A DNA stretch of 64,000 bases from Bacteroidota bacterium (GTDB lineage Bacteria; Bacteroidota; Bacteroidia; Chitinophagales; Chitinophagaceae), in assembly GCA_023437225.1 (NCBI GenBank), contig JAEZGS010000010.1, positions 62,001 to 126,000 on the forward strand, read 5' to 3'. The translations under genes and the position numbers were made by a program. The notes under the pieces are model-generated. The model did no database searches, had not been told where the DNA came from, and saw nothing but the letters and a program-made list of their open reading frames with translations. Below, piece after piece: positions 17,673 through 26,091 of the stretch (its first letter is position 1; every line of letters starts with the position of its first letter).

Positions 17673-18314
17673 TCATGAATTGAAATACAATCTTACGCCA
17701 TTTATAAAGTGACCCACTGCATCAAATCCTGCAACCAGGCGTCCCACTACGATGAGGAATGCCACTCCAAATAGGGCTCCCCAGATGTGCGCCGAATGAT
17801 TTATGTTGTCACCCCCTTTCTTGTCGAGCACTGCAGATATAATAAGATAAAGAGGCCCGAATATAAAACCAGGTATGATAGGAGGAAGGATGAACAATCC
17901 GATGCGTGCATGTGGAGCGATCATCAAACCAGCAAACACAACAGCAGACACTGCACCCGAGGCACCGAGACTCTTGTAATAATAATTGTCCTTGTTCTTA
18001 AAATATGTGGGCAAGATGCTTACAGGCAATGCCGCCAGGTATAATGCGAGATAGTAGAATTTCCCACTTGCACCGAAAATTTCATCAAAGCCCTGCTCAA
18101 CAAAACGACCGAACATATACAGTGAGATCATGTTGAAGATAAGGTGCGCCCAATCCGCGTGAATGAATCCACAGGTGAAGAAGCGATAATACTGTTTGTT
18201 GCGGGATATGGCCGGCGGATAGAATATCAGATCATTGATGATCTTTTCGTTGTTGAATGCAGTTATGGAAATGATTGCCGTTACAATTACGATGATCAGT
18301 GTGATCGAGAGCAT
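17673..18314 (-). CDS. Rhomboid family intramembrane serine protease
   Basis: A 213-residue integral membrane protease with about six transmembrane helices. Family motifs are GFIHADWAHLIFNM (49-62) on helix 2, GASGAVSA with nucleophile Ser119 (117-124), and the catalytic His176 in NHSAHIWGALFG (172-183). The dyad is intact, so activity is expected, cleaving membrane-anchored substrates. It lies between rlmH and tilS with gaps of 27 and 21 bases, implying co-transcription. The natural substrate is unknown. Confidence 0.9.
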   Translation of the reverse strand: MLSITLIIVIVTAIISITAFNNEKIINDLIFYPPAISRNKQYYRFFTCGFIHADWAHLIFNMISLYMFGRFVEQGFDEIFGASGKFYYLALYLAALPVSILPTYFKNKDNYYYKSLGASGAVSAVVFAGLMIAPHARIGLFILPPIIPGFIFGPLYLIISAVLDKKGGDNINHSAHIWGALFGVAFLIVVGRLVAGFDAVGHFINGVRLYFNS

Positions 18315-18341
18315 GAAATGTTTTTTGTAAAGATATAGGAA

Positions 18342-18815
18342 TCATTCATGATGATATTTTTCATTGCGAAGGATGGTGCAGGCGCGATAAAGTTGTTCAG
18401 TAAGTATTAGTCGCACTAACTGATGGGGAAATGTGAGTTTTGAAAGCGACCAGCTAAAATTTGCACGATTGATAATAGAATCATCTACGCCAAAAGCGCC
18501 ACCGATGAGAAATATCAGGTTGCGTGTGCTTTCATTTGCGCGCTTTTCAATGAGCTCGGCGAGCTGGGGAGAGCTTATAATTTTGCCGCGTTCGTCGAGC
18601 AATGCGAGAAAGTCGTCTTTCGCCAGCATCTCAAGGATGGGTTCGGCTTCTTTTTTCTTTAGTAATGCGGGAGCGAGATTCGACGCAAGTTTTGGAGGAG
18701 AAATGATTTGCCACTGAACCGGGTAGTAGCGTGCAATGCGGGATGAGAAATCCTCGATGGAAGCTTTGAGAGCAGGGTCATGCGGTTTCCCAACTGACCA
18801 TAGATGCAGTTTCAT
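18342..18815 (-). CDS. rlmH: 23S rRNA (pseudouridine1915-N3)-methyltransferase
   Basis: A 157-residue SPOUT methyltransferase that modifies pseudouridine 1915 in helix 69 of 23S rRNA. MKLHLWSVGKP opens the protein, FLALLDERGKIISS and LIFLIGGAFGVDDSI form the knotted SAM-binding site, and the C-terminus FPHQLVRLILTEQLYRA with KYHHE is family-typical. The frame stays open 56 codons upstream, but that extension is translated repeat DNA with recurring RLPITDYRLP; the ATG at 18815 gives the normal family length. Confidence 0.95.
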   Translation of the reverse strand: MKLHLWSVGKPHDPALKASIEDFSSRIARYYPVQWQIISPPKLASNLAPALLKKKEAEPILEMLAKDDFLALLDERGKIISSPQLAELIEKRANESTRNLIFLIGGAFGVDDSIINRANFSWSLSKLTFPHQLVRLILTEQLYRACTILRNEKYHHE

Positions 18816-18831
18816 AGAGCGAAGATAATAA

Positions 18832-18972
18832 GGTAATCGGTAGTCGGTAATCGGTAATCGGGAGAAACGGAGGAACAGACAAACAGAAAAACAGAGAAAC
18901 GGAGACAAGAGGTAATCGGTAGGCGGTAATCGGTAATCGGGAGAAACGGAGGAACAGACAAACAGAGAAACG
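18832..18972. repeat. Two tandem copies of a 79-bp GGTAATCGG / ACAGACAAACAG repeat
   Basis: Copy A runs 18832-18910 and copy B starts at 18911 and matches for about 60 bases with one mismatch (TAGTCGG versus TAGGCGG). Each has a block of GGTAATCGG nonamers followed by GAGAAACGGAGGAACAGACA and AAACAG units. The array sits immediately upstream of the rlmH start and would form the leader of that transcript if the promoter lies further upstream. It looks like slippage-driven intergenic filler; there are no separated spacers, so it is not a CRISPR array. Confidence 0.8.
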
Positions 18973-19075
18973 CAAACCCGCATTACGAATTACGAATTTT
19001 GAATTTCAATTACCACATCTCCACATTCCCACATTTCCACATTCCATTGGCACATTAGCATATTAGCACATTAAA
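18973..19075. repeat. Low-complexity CACATT / ATTACGAATT intergenic patch
   Basis: The patch contains ATTACGAATTACGAATTTTG followed by CCACATCTCCACATTCCCAC, CATTTCCACATTCC and GCACATTAGCATATTAGCAC. It is continuous with the 79-bp repeats. Together with 18816-18972 it makes up a non-coding gap of about 355 bases between rlmH and the YtxH gene, and no gene or RNA was recognised there. Confidence 0.6.
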
Positions 19076-19077
19076 TG

Positions 19078-19139
19078 AAAAAAGGCTAGGGGCTTAGGGA
19101 TTAAAGGAATATTACTCCCTTGAATCGCCAACCCTAGCC
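19078..19139 (-). terminator. Intrinsic terminator of the ytxH-type gene
   Basis: On the minus strand GGCTAGGG (19139-19132) pairs with CCCTAGCC (19091-19084), and six T residues follow directly (19083-19078). The 40-base loop contains a smaller complementary AGGGA/TCCCT pair that can extend the structure. It lies 31 bases after the YtxH-type gene stop. Confidence 0.6.
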
Positions 19140-19170
19140 GATCTTTTCGCAATGCTAATTACACAGCAGC

Positions 19171-19455
19171 CTACGCATTGATCGCTTCAGAAGCTTCGGC
19201 CTTCAATGTATTGGCCTGGCCCTTCGCTTTCTTTGCAAGGTCAGTTGCAGTGTCACGAGCATGTTCATATTCATCTCTCACCATATCAACGATACCTGAA
19301 AAGCGCTGCTTGAGCGATTCTCCCAGTCCGTGATATCCGTCTACTAGTTTTTGTCTTGTATCAGCTCCTTTCTCAGGTGCCAGCAACATTCCAATGGCGA
19401 TACCTGCTGCAACGCCTGCAAGTGCGCCAATGATGATCTTTGTTGATGTATCCAT
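19171..19455 (-). CDS. YtxH domain-containing protein
   Basis: A 94-residue protein with one N-terminal transmembrane helix (about 6-26, IIIGALAGVAAGIAIGMLLAP) followed by a charged, Ala-rich amphipathic helix. The APEKGADTRQKL junction after the helix is the YtxH-family signature (PF12732). Such proteins are general-stress membrane proteins of unknown molecular role. The start codon follows an A-rich leader (GAACAAAAAACGTTCATT on the minus strand) nearly identical to the leader of the lmo0937-type gene at 20715-20867. Confidence 0.8.
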   Translation of the reverse strand: MDTSTKIIIGALAGVAAGIAIGMLLAPEKGADTRQKLVDGYHGLGESLKQRFSGIVDMVRDEYEHARDTATDLAKKAKGQANTLKAEASEAINA

Positions 19456-19474
19456 AATGAACGTTTTTTGTTCA
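19456..19474 (-). promoter_or_regulatory. A-rich leader motif abutting the YtxH-type start
   Basis: The minus strand reads TGAACAAAAAACGTTCATT directly before ATG. The same sequence with two bases missing precedes the gene at 20867. GAAC and GTTC are complementary, flanking the A-run. It could be a translation-enhancing A-rich site, as is common in Bacteroidota, or a shared operator. Confidence 0.4.
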
Positions 19475-19537
19475 ATAAAAAATTGTGTCCGTACTATTTA
19501 TAAAAAAACTTTGCCACCTGAATCCCCGTGTTGTTGT

Positions 19538-20683
19538 TTATATTGCTGCTGGTGGCTGAGAATTATTTTCTACATTGACAGCAGGGAGGCTTGTCGGCTT
19601 TTTTCTTATTGATGTTATTTTAGAATAGATCCGACCAGGTTTATTCGATGTGATGTTATCGCTTAATAACATTCCCCATGGCTTAAGTTCATCAACCCGC
19701 TCAAAGATCGCTTTGAGTATCGCTATTCCGGGAATTGCCAGGAATGTCCCGGAGATACCGCATAATGCACCTCCGATAAGAACTGCGAGGATAGTTATCA
19801 ATGCATTGATCTTTACTTTCGATCCAACGATACGAGGCATCAGTATGTTGTTATCGATGAATTGTACAATCCATAGAACAACAAGTGTCCAAATCGCATC
19901 CGTTGTATTTGGTGATGTGGTCAGCGTCACCAGCATGCAAAAGATCGATGCTATGATCATTCCGATATATGGGATGAGATTCAATATAGCTGCGAATACT
20001 GCAAGGAACACTGCATACTCGATACCGATGATCGTAAAGCCAAGAAAATTAATCAACGCAACAATGCCCATTTCAATGAGCAATCCTACCATATAGCTTT
20101 GAATCACATTTCGGGATTCGCTTAGGACTTCCTGCACCTTTTCACGGTTCCCGTCCTTGAATACATCGATAAGAAACTTTTTAAGCATGTCCCGGTAATA
20201 CAATATCAGAAACGTGTAGATGGGTAGCAATGCAAGCAGAACGACGGTGTCCTTCAAAGAGAGAAAGGTGCTTCCGATAATTGATGAGCCGGATAATGTG
20301 GAGTCCTGCATGTAACTCGACTGTTCCCGTATCGAAATTCCAAATTTCGCCTGCAGCCATTTTTGTACCATCAGGATCAACTCACCGATACGCTGTCGCA
20401 TAACCGGTATGTCGTCCATAAAAGCAAGAATTTGAGTAGAGAGAAAATAGATGATGCTGCCGATTATAGTTAGAGATATCAGCAAACACAACATGATTGA
20501 ATTGACCCTATTGAAACCATGACGTTCAAAATACTTGTTCATAGGGACAAGCAGGATGGCCAGCAGGACGGCAAATGCAAAGGGTACAATAATGTCTGCT
20601 CCAAGATATAGGATGGTACAGATAAGTAAGAGCATTAGCAGCACCATGCTGGCCCTGAAATAAAAGGGCTGTTCCTTAAACAT
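19538..20683 (-). CDS. AI-2E family transporter (UPF0118)
   Basis: A 381-residue permease with about eight transmembrane helices. An N-terminal pair (about 10-85) is followed by an extracytoplasmic stretch, and the conserved C-terminal block has NLIPYIGMIIASIFCML, QFIDNNILMPRIVGSKVKIN and GGALCGISGTFLAIPGIAILK. Family members range from AI-2 exporters to Na+/H+ antiporters, so the substrate is open. It lies in a group of stress-related genes. Confidence 0.85.
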   Translation of the reverse strand: MFKEQPFYFRASMVLLMLLLICTILYLGADIIVPFAFAVLLAILLVPMNKYFERHGFNRVNSIMLCLLISLTIIGSIIYFLSTQILAFMDDIPVMRQRIGELILMVQKWLQAKFGISIREQSSYMQDSTLSGSSIIGSTFLSLKDTVVLLALLPIYTFLILYYRDMLKKFLIDVFKDGNREKVQEVLSESRNVIQSYMVGLLIEMGIVALINFLGFTIIGIEYAVFLAVFAAILNLIPYIGMIIASIFCMLVTLTTSPNTTDAIWTLVVLWIVQFIDNNILMPRIVGSKVKINALITILAVLIGGALCGISGTFLAIPGIAILKAIFERVDELKPWGMLLSDNITSNKPGRIYSKITSIRKKPTSLPAVNVENNSQPPAAI

Positions 20684-20714
20684 AAGATTAGGTGGAAGGG
20701 TTCAGGGATCTTTA

Positions 20715-20867
20715 TTATACCCCGGAGCCCCTGATGAGACGAAGGAGTATAGCGATAATGGCAATTACCAATAAAATGTGAATGATACCACCGGCATTAT
20801 AACCAAGGAATCCAATGGCCCACGCAATTATCAGAATAACTGCGATGATGTAAAGTAGGTTACCCAT
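20715..20867 (-). CDS. lmo0937-type small membrane protein
   Basis: A 50-residue peptide with two hydrophobic helices: LLYIIAVILIIAWAIGFLGY, then a GYNAGGIIH turn, then ILLVIAIIAILLRLI. This is the composition and order of the lmo0937/DUF5670 family of small membrane proteins, often found next to stress genes. It is below the size that ORF callers usually report. Its ATG is preceded by the same A-rich leader as the YtxH-type gene, which supports real translation. Confidence 0.75.
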   Translation of the reverse strand: MGNLLYIIAVILIIAWAIGFLGYNAGGIIHILLVIAIIAILLRLIRGSGV

Positions 20868-20886
20868 ATAATGAATTTTTTGTTCA
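20868..20886 (-). promoter_or_regulatory. A-rich leader motif, second copy
   Basis: Minus strand TGAACAAAAAATTCATTAT leads directly into the ATG at 20867. It matches the leader before the YtxH-type gene apart from a CG deletion and the extra AT before the start codon. Confidence 0.4.
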
Positions 20887-20990
20887 TCCTAATGGCTTAA
20901 AATCTTTTGCCATGGTTTATTTCACCCGTCCGAATCTTTTTCCTGATAATCAGTGCCGTAATGTGGAAACAGTTCTACAGCCGTTTAAAT

Positions 20991-21018
20991 GAAAAGGCCC
21001 GGACATATGCCCGGGCCC
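20991..21018 (-). terminator. Intrinsic terminator of the KGG protein gene
   Basis: On the minus strand GGCCCGG (21017-21011 by complement) and CCGGGCC (21002-20996 by complement) form a 7-bp GC stem around GCATATGT, and TTTTC follows. It begins about 20 bases after the stop of the KGG gene. Confidence 0.75.
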
Positions 21019-21038
21019 AGTACTTTGATGTGGTGTTA

Positions 21039-21230
21039 CTATGATGACCTGTCTGTATTCTTACTGCTATTTGGCTTTCTTCCACCACCATGAGAAGCTT
21101 TGCCGCCTTTGCTGGCTATTTCTCTCTGCTTTGCCTCATCCATGGAAGCGAACCCACGATTTGACGTGTTTTGCTTTCCACCGCTTTTACTGTCCTGGCC
21201 CTTTGAATCGCGGCTTTTTGAATTTGCCAT
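21039..21230 (-). CDS. KGG-motif stress protein
   Basis: A 63-residue, highly charged, low-complexity protein. The central RGFASMDEAKQREIASKGGK plus ASHGGGRK is the KGG motif (PF10685) found in GsiB-like general stress and desiccation-associated proteins. Flanks are rich in Ser, Lys, Gly and Asn and probably disordered. Its own terminator lies downstream and the trehalose gene is divergent, which fits an osmotic or desiccation-stress role. Confidence 0.8.
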   Translation of the reverse strand: MANSKSRDSKGQDSKSGGKQNTSNRGFASMDEAKQREIASKGGKASHGGGRKPNSSKNTDRSS

Positions 21231-21446
21231 AACGCTGAGTTTTTTGGTTATAAATTTTTTTAATGTATGAATAAATAATATGCCTGCATAGTAGTTTCAA
21301 AAAAATACCTCATAGTGTAGAAATTCAGCAGAATTAAGGCTTCCAGCCGATAAGCGCATAATTATTGGGGAATCTTTGCAACAACAGAAAGCGGTTTTTT
21401 TCAGCTTTTGACTGGTTCATGGTATGTTTATTTATTAATTGCGGTT

Positions 21447-23678
21447 ATGAGTAATACAGGAAAGACAATTATTGTTTCAAACAGGCTTCCCGTAAAGGTT
21501 TTGGAGAAGGAAGGACAATTTCATTTTGTTCCTTCTGAAGGCGGACTGGCAACGGGACTGGGTTCGATTTACAAAAACGGAAATAACGTATGGGTCGGAT
21601 GGCCCGGGATGCAAATAGAAGAGACCAGACAACAGAATGTAATTGATGGACTTCAGGACCTGAATCTTCTGCCGGTGTTTTTATCGCAGGAAGAGATCAA
21701 TCAATATTATGAGGGCTTTTCCAATGAGATCCTATGGCCCGTGTTCCATTACATGACCACCTATGCCCGATATCAACAATCTTATTGGGACTATTATGTT
21801 TCAGTGAATCGAAAGTTTATGGAAGTGGTTCGCTCTATCGCCGAACCGGATGATATCGTTTGGATTCAGGACTATCAATTACTACTACTACCAAAGATGA
21901 TACGTGACGAAATGCCCGATCTCGCAATTGGGTTTTTTCAGCACATACCGTTTCCATCATTTGAACTTTTCAGATTGATACCCTGGAGACTTGAAATTCT
22001 GGAAGGCATGCTGGGTGCGGACCTTGTGGGATTCCATACATTTGACGACGCCCGTCATTTTGTGCAGGGATGCCGTCGCTTATTACCGGTTTCCACTTCC
22101 GCTAACCTTATCACTTTCAGTAGCAGGACTGTGCTCGTGGATTCCTTTCCTATGGGTATTGACAGTGTCAAATTTGAAACACTTTCCGATGAAGATCCTG
22201 TCAGACACGAAATGGAAAGCCTGAGAACAACATTTTCAAAATTGAAAATGGTGCTTTCAATTGATCGGCTAGATTACAGTAAAGGCATTCTTCAACGTTT
22301 GCAGGCCTTCGAGCTCTTCCTTCAACTCTATCCTCAATACATTGAAAAGGCGGTTCTCTACATGGTCGTAGTTCCGTCAAGGGATACGGTGCCTCAATAC
22401 AAGGAGCTTCGTGACCAGATAGATAAGGTGGTAGGAAACATAAATTCGCGATATCGCACTTTGAACTGGAACCCTGTATATTATTTCTATCGATCTTTTC
22501 CGGTGGAGACTTTGTCTGCATTGTACAACGAAGCAGAAGTCTGCCTTGTAACGCCTATGCGCGATGGAATGAATCTGGTTTGCAAGGAGTTTGTTGCCAG
22601 TCGCGTTAACAATGACGGCGTGCTCATTTTGAGTGAGATGGCTGGTGCATCAAAAGAATTAATAGATGCGCTGATTGTGAACCCGAACAACGTAGGTGCA
22701 ATAGCCGAGGCTTTAAGGGAAGCCATTGAAATGCCGCAGGAAGAACAGGAACGCAGGATGCGCTCGATGAGACAGGTGATCGCAAAATTTGACATACACC
22801 ACTGGGTGAGAATATTTATGGCAAAACTGCATGAGGTGAAAGAATTGCAACAATCGATGTATGCCAGACGCATTGGTAACATGACCCGTAAGACCATTCT
22901 TGAAAGCTATTCAGGTGCACAGAAGCGCCTTTTCTTTCTTGATTACGATGGAACTCTGGTTGGCTTTAAGACCAACATCGATCAGGCTAAACCCGATACA
23001 GAACTGTATGATCTGATCTCCCGCTTATCATCAGATCCTGCAAATGACGTGGTGATCGTCAGTGGTAGGGATTGTAATACATTGGAAAACTGGTTTGGCG
23101 ATCTGAATCTGAATATGGTTGCAGAACATGGGGCATGGGCGCGGGTGAAGGACATCGGCTGGTCGAGTATCCCAACGCTTACCTCGTCCTGGAAAAAAGA
23201 GTTTCTCCCCGTTCTCGAAATGTTCACAGACCGCACACCAGGTGCTTTCATTGAGGAAAAGGATTTCTCGTTGGTATGGCATTTCCGTAAGGCAGAAGAA
23301 GAGCTTGGTGAGCTTCGTAAAGGTGAATTGCTGAACACTCTACGATATCTTGTTGAAGACAAGGGACTACAGTTACTTCCGGGAAACAAGGTGGTTGAGA
23401 TCAAAAGTATAGACATCAATAAAGGGAAGTCGGCCCTTAATATTCTTCAACAGGACGATTATGATTTTGTCATCGCCATTGGAGACGATCATACCGATGA
23501 AGATATTTTCAAAGTATTGCCAGATAGTGCATACACGATCAAGGTAGGTGCTTATATTTCCGCAGCTAGATATTATTTGAGGAATTACCTTGATGTGCGG
23601 GCATTGCTCTCTGATCTTGCCAACGAAACCTCTCGAAGCCGGGGTGCACAGCCATTAGAAAGCAAGCATCCTTTATAA
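21447..23678 (+). CDS. Bifunctional trehalose-6-phosphate synthase / phosphatase
   Basis: A 743-residue fusion. Residues 1-480 are a GT20 OtsA-type synthase (IIVSNRLPV, EGGLATGLG, WPVFHYMTTYARY, IQDYQLLLLPKMIRD, FPMGIDSVKF, RLDYSKGILQRLQAFE, TPMRDGMNLVCKEFVASR). Residues 490-735 are an OtsB-type HAD phosphatase with nucleophile in FFLDYDGTL (D499), VIVSGRD and IAIGDDHTDEDIF (about 677-689). It would make trehalose from UDP-glucose and glucose 6-phosphate in one polypeptide. The frame opens at a TTG (21408) but the ATG at 21447 precedes the first family motif directly. Confidence 0.93.
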   Translation: MSNTGKTIIVSNRLPVKVLEKEGQFHFVPSEGGLATGLGSIYKNGNNVWVGWPGMQIEETRQQNVIDGLQDLNLLPVFLSQEEINQYYEGFSNEILWPVFHYMTTYARYQQSYWDYYVSVNRKFMEVVRSIAEPDDIVWIQDYQLLLLPKMIRDEMPDLAIGFFQHIPFPSFELFRLIPWRLEILEGMLGADLVGFHTFDDARHFVQGCRRLLPVSTSANLITFSSRTVLVDSFPMGIDSVKFETLSDEDPVRHEMESLRTTFSKLKMVLSIDRLDYSKGILQRLQAFELFLQLYPQYIEKAVLYMVVVPSRDTVPQYKELRDQIDKVVGNINSRYRTLNWNPVYYFYRSFPVETLSALYNEAEVCLVTPMRDGMNLVCKEFVASRVNNDGVLILSEMAGASKELIDALIVNPNNVGAIAEALREAIEMPQEEQERRMRSMRQVIAKFDIHHWVRIFMAKLHEVKELQQSMYARRIGNMTRKTILESYSGAQKRLFFLDYDGTLVGFKTNIDQAKPDTELYDLISRLSSDPANDVVIVSGRDCNTLENWFGDLNLNMVAEHGAWARVKDIGWSSIPTLTSSWKKEFLPVLEMFTDRTPGAFIEEKDFSLVWHFRKAEEELGELRKGELLNTLRYLVEDKGLQLLPGNKVVEIKSIDINKGKSALNILQQDDYDFVIAIGDDHTDEDIFKVLPDSAYTIKVGAYISAARYYLRNYLDVRALLSDLANETSRSRGAQPLESKHPL

Positions 23679-23707
23679 CAGAACAATTAATCACTGGAAT
23701 TGCCGGG

Positions 23708-23733
23708 CTTCCTTTAGCGCAAACTAAAGGAAG
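23708..23733. other. 10-bp perfect hairpin at the convergent otsAB-GH15 junction
   Basis: CTTCCTTTAG (23708-23717), a CGCAAA loop and CTAAAGGAAG (23724-23733) form a perfect stem that includes the GH15 stop codon. Neither strand shows a T-tract afterwards, so it is not a standard intrinsic terminator; it may act as a bidirectional stop or protect both 3' ends. Confidence 0.6.
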
Positions 23734-25505
23734 ATCGGCTGGTCCAGTTTCATGGCAATGCGGTACGCTGCGTTCATCAGGCCCACATGACTATATGCCT
23801 GCGGGAAGTTACCCCACTGATCTCCCGTTTCTTCATCCACATCTTCACTGAATAGTAACAGGTGATTGGAATATTGAAGCAGGTTCTCGAATTCCTTCAC
23901 GGCTTCATCAATACGGCCAACGCAAGCCAATGCTTCAACATACCAGAATGCACATATAAGGAATGTAGTTTTCGGTTTGCCAAAATCATCACTGTGCAGG
24001 TATCGATAAAATAAACCTTTAGGTGTTCGCAGCTCTTTTTCCAATGCTGCAAGATGATCCTTTGCTTTCTGTGAATCATGAGGCAGGTAATTCATCATAA
24101 TAAGCTGTAAGGTGCTCGCATCAAGGTGTGCACTGTCTTTTGCATTAGTGTAAACCTTTCGCACCGGATCGTAACAGCTTTCTATATGTTCAGACGCACG
24201 CTGCTTCATCTTCTGCGCACGCTTCAATAAACTTTCATCCTGGATTGTTCGGGCCATCTTCTCTGCAGCACTTGCACCAGCCCATTGAAACAGGTTGGTG
24301 TAGCAATGTATGTTCGCGAAGTTTCGGAATTCCCAGATACCTGCGTCTTTTTCATCGATCGTTGATTCGATTTTTTTCAGGACAGTGTGTATCCAGCGCG
24401 CAGAGTCTTTTCTTTCCGAAAATATAAAGCGATGATCCGTATACAATGGCAACAAAGAGATCAGCACCTGGCCATAGATATCGTTTTGAATGTGTTCATA
24501 TGCCTGGTTTCCCACGCGTACCGGCTTGTTATCTTTGAAGCCGCTCAATTCATCAACGATTGTCTCGGTAAGTTTTTTCTGACCGGTAATCCCATAAAGA
24601 GGCTGGTAGCGATCCTCCTCTGAAAACGATATGTCCGTTACATAATGGAAGTAGCGCTCCATCTCGTCGAAGTGACAAATGTGGTTAAGCGCTGTGATAA
24701 CATAATAGGTATCGCGAAGCCAGCAATATCGATAGTCCCAGTTACGTCCGCTTCCAGGTGATTCAGGGAGCGAAGTTGTGCTTGCAGCAATTATGGCACC
24801 GGTGTCTTCATACTGGTGAATCTTTAACACCAGGGCCGACCGAATTACAAATGGCTGGTAAAAGGAAGCAATGGAAGACTGCTTTACCCAGGTGCGCCAA
24901 TACTGAATGGTTTCTGTGAGGAAACGCTCGGCGGTGCTGACCAAAGCAGCTTCAAGCGGCTCGCCATAGGTCATCACCAGGTATTTCGTTTCATTGAGGA
25001 TAAAATACTCTTCCTCTATCAGGTAACTGATAGGGATATTGGTTGTTAATCGTACTTTATCCTGACAACCCACGTATTCGATGTGATTGCTTCCCCTATA
25101 GGAAGTAAGTTCGCAGCGACCGTAATCATACACGGGCTTGCAGATAACCCGGATCCTCGGAAAGCCCTGCAGGGGTTCGATCTTCCGGATAACCATGAGT
25201 GGTTTGAAATACCGCTCGTATTGGTATAAACGAGGCGCAAAGTCAGTGACCCGATAGGACCCTGAAGACGTTACTATTTCTGTACAGAGTACGTTGGTAT
25301 TTTCAAGATAATATTGGGTCGATTGAAATTCCTCGGAAGGTTTGATCGACCACTCACCACCTTTTTCCTTGTCAAGAAGACCCCCAAAGATGAACGAACT
25401 ATCGAAGCGGGGCCAGCATAACCACGAAATATTTGTGTCTTTATTAATATGAGCCAGGTACGAACAGTTTCCAATCAAACCGGCCGGGTAAGTGTTTTTC
25501 TCCAT
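23724..25505 (-). CDS. GH15 family glucosidase (glucoamylase or trehalase)
   Basis: A 593-residue cytoplasmic protein (no signal peptide) with the bacterial GH15 layout: an N-terminal beta-sandwich (GLIGNCSYLAHI, ISWLCWPRFDSSFIF) and a C-terminal alpha/alpha barrel with RNWDYRYCWLRD (254-265), and the likely base region LLFSEDVD (E554) followed by WGNFPQAYSHVGLMNAAYR. GH15 enzymes cleave terminal alpha-glucosides; mycobacterial and archaeal members of this subgroup are trehalases. Next to otsAB, trehalose is an attractive substrate, but maltooligosaccharides are equally consistent. It starts 20 bases downstream of the cytochrome gene. Confidence 0.85.
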   Translation of the reverse strand: MEKNTYPAGLIGNCSYLAHINKDTNISWLCWPRFDSSFIFGGLLDKEKGGEWSIKPSEEFQSTQYYLENTNVLCTEIVTSSGSYRVTDFAPRLYQYERYFKPLMVIRKIEPLQGFPRIRVICKPVYDYGRCELTSYRGSNHIEYVGCQDKVRLTTNIPISYLIEEEYFILNETKYLVMTYGEPLEAALVSTAERFLTETIQYWRTWVKQSSIASFYQPFVIRSALVLKIHQYEDTGAIIAASTTSLPESPGSGRNWDYRYCWLRDTYYVITALNHICHFDEMERYFHYVTDISFSEEDRYQPLYGITGQKKLTETIVDELSGFKDNKPVRVGNQAYEHIQNDIYGQVLISLLPLYTDHRFIFSERKDSARWIHTVLKKIESTIDEKDAGIWEFRNFANIHCYTNLFQWAGASAAEKMARTIQDESLLKRAQKMKQRASEHIESCYDPVRKVYTNAKDSAHLDASTLQLIMMNYLPHDSQKAKDHLAALEKELRTPKGLFYRYLHSDDFGKPKTTFLICAFWYVEALACVGRIDEAVKEFENLLQYSNHLLLFSEDVDEETGDQWGNFPQAYSHVGLMNAAYRIAMKLDQPIFL

Positions 25506-25525
25506 TGAAAAGAATTAATGTGCAA

Positions 25526-26011
25526 TTATTTTACGCCGTCATTTTTGCGCATGAATTCATAAACCTGAAGAGCATCGTCTTCGCTAAGATTTTGATTCGG
25601 CATACGAACAAGGCAGACCTCAAGTTGCGCCTGAGCCTTTGGATCTTTTTCCAGCATTTCATCAACGTTGGTTACGAAATTGAGAATCCATTCTGGCTTA
25701 TGTCTTTGTGTAACGCCTTTCCAACCGGGGCCAACAAGGCGCTCATCGGTTAGCTTATGGCAACTGGCGCATTTCACATCATAAACCTTTTCCCCGGCAG
25801 TCGCTTTTGCCTGGTCAAGTGTGGGACTAATTTGCACATTCTGGAATTTGCCTGCTCCTACAGAAGAGTCGTAGCCGCTGGAACTTCCAGCGTTGTCATT
25901 ATTAGCTGTTGTATTTGTACCCGCATCTTCATTATTGTTACCATCGTTATTACCACAGGCGCTGAGAATCAGCATTGATGCAAAAAGCCCGGAAAAAAGT
26001 ACTTTCATCAT
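25526..26011 (-). CDS. Lipoprotein c-type cytochrome
   Basis: A 161-residue protein with a lipoprotein signal (MMKVLFSGLF... LSAC, lipidated Cys19), a disordered Asn/Gly/Ser linker (20-55) and a class I cytochrome c domain. Haem attachment is CASCH (81-85), VGPGWKGV contacts haem, and Met137 in VRMPNQNLSEDDA is the likely distal ligand. It is probably an envelope-anchored monohaem electron carrier. An 18-codon upstream extension of the frame ends the signal peptide's plausibility, so the ATG at 26011 is preferred. A promoter-like pair lies just upstream. Confidence 0.88.
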   Translation of the reverse strand: MMKVLFSGLFASMLILSACGNNDGNNNEDAGTNTTANNDNAGSSSGYDSSVGAGKFQNVQISPTLDQAKATAGEKVYDVKCASCHKLTDERLVGPGWKGVTQRHKPEWILNFVTNVDEMLEKDPKAQAQLEVCLVRMPNQNLSEDDALQVYEFMRKNDGVK

Positions 26012-26036
26012 AATAAGTAGTTTTGAGGGAGTTACG

Positions 26037-26065
26037 CAAATATTAAACCATTCAAAGGAACACAA
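26037..26065 (-). promoter_or_regulatory. Putative promoter of the cytochrome c gene
   Basis: On the minus strand a TTG (26065-26063) is followed after 18 bases by AATATTTG (26044-26037), one mismatch from the TAnnTTTG -7 consensus. It is 26 bases from the start codon, a suitable leader length. Confidence 0.4.
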
Positions 26066-26091
26066 TTTGATGATAACACAAAAACTGAGCG

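Noticed and set aside
18832..18972. CRISPR array
   Set aside because: The copies are directly tandem with no unique spacers and no cas genes are nearby.
18816..18983. Longer rlmH reading frame with 56 extra N-terminal residues
   Set aside because: The extension is translated repeat DNA (RLPITDYRLP repeated) and the family normally starts MKLHLW; the shorter start gives the normal length.
23708..23733. Bidirectional intrinsic terminator
   Set aside because: The stem is perfect but neither side has a T-tract, so it is listed only as a hairpin.
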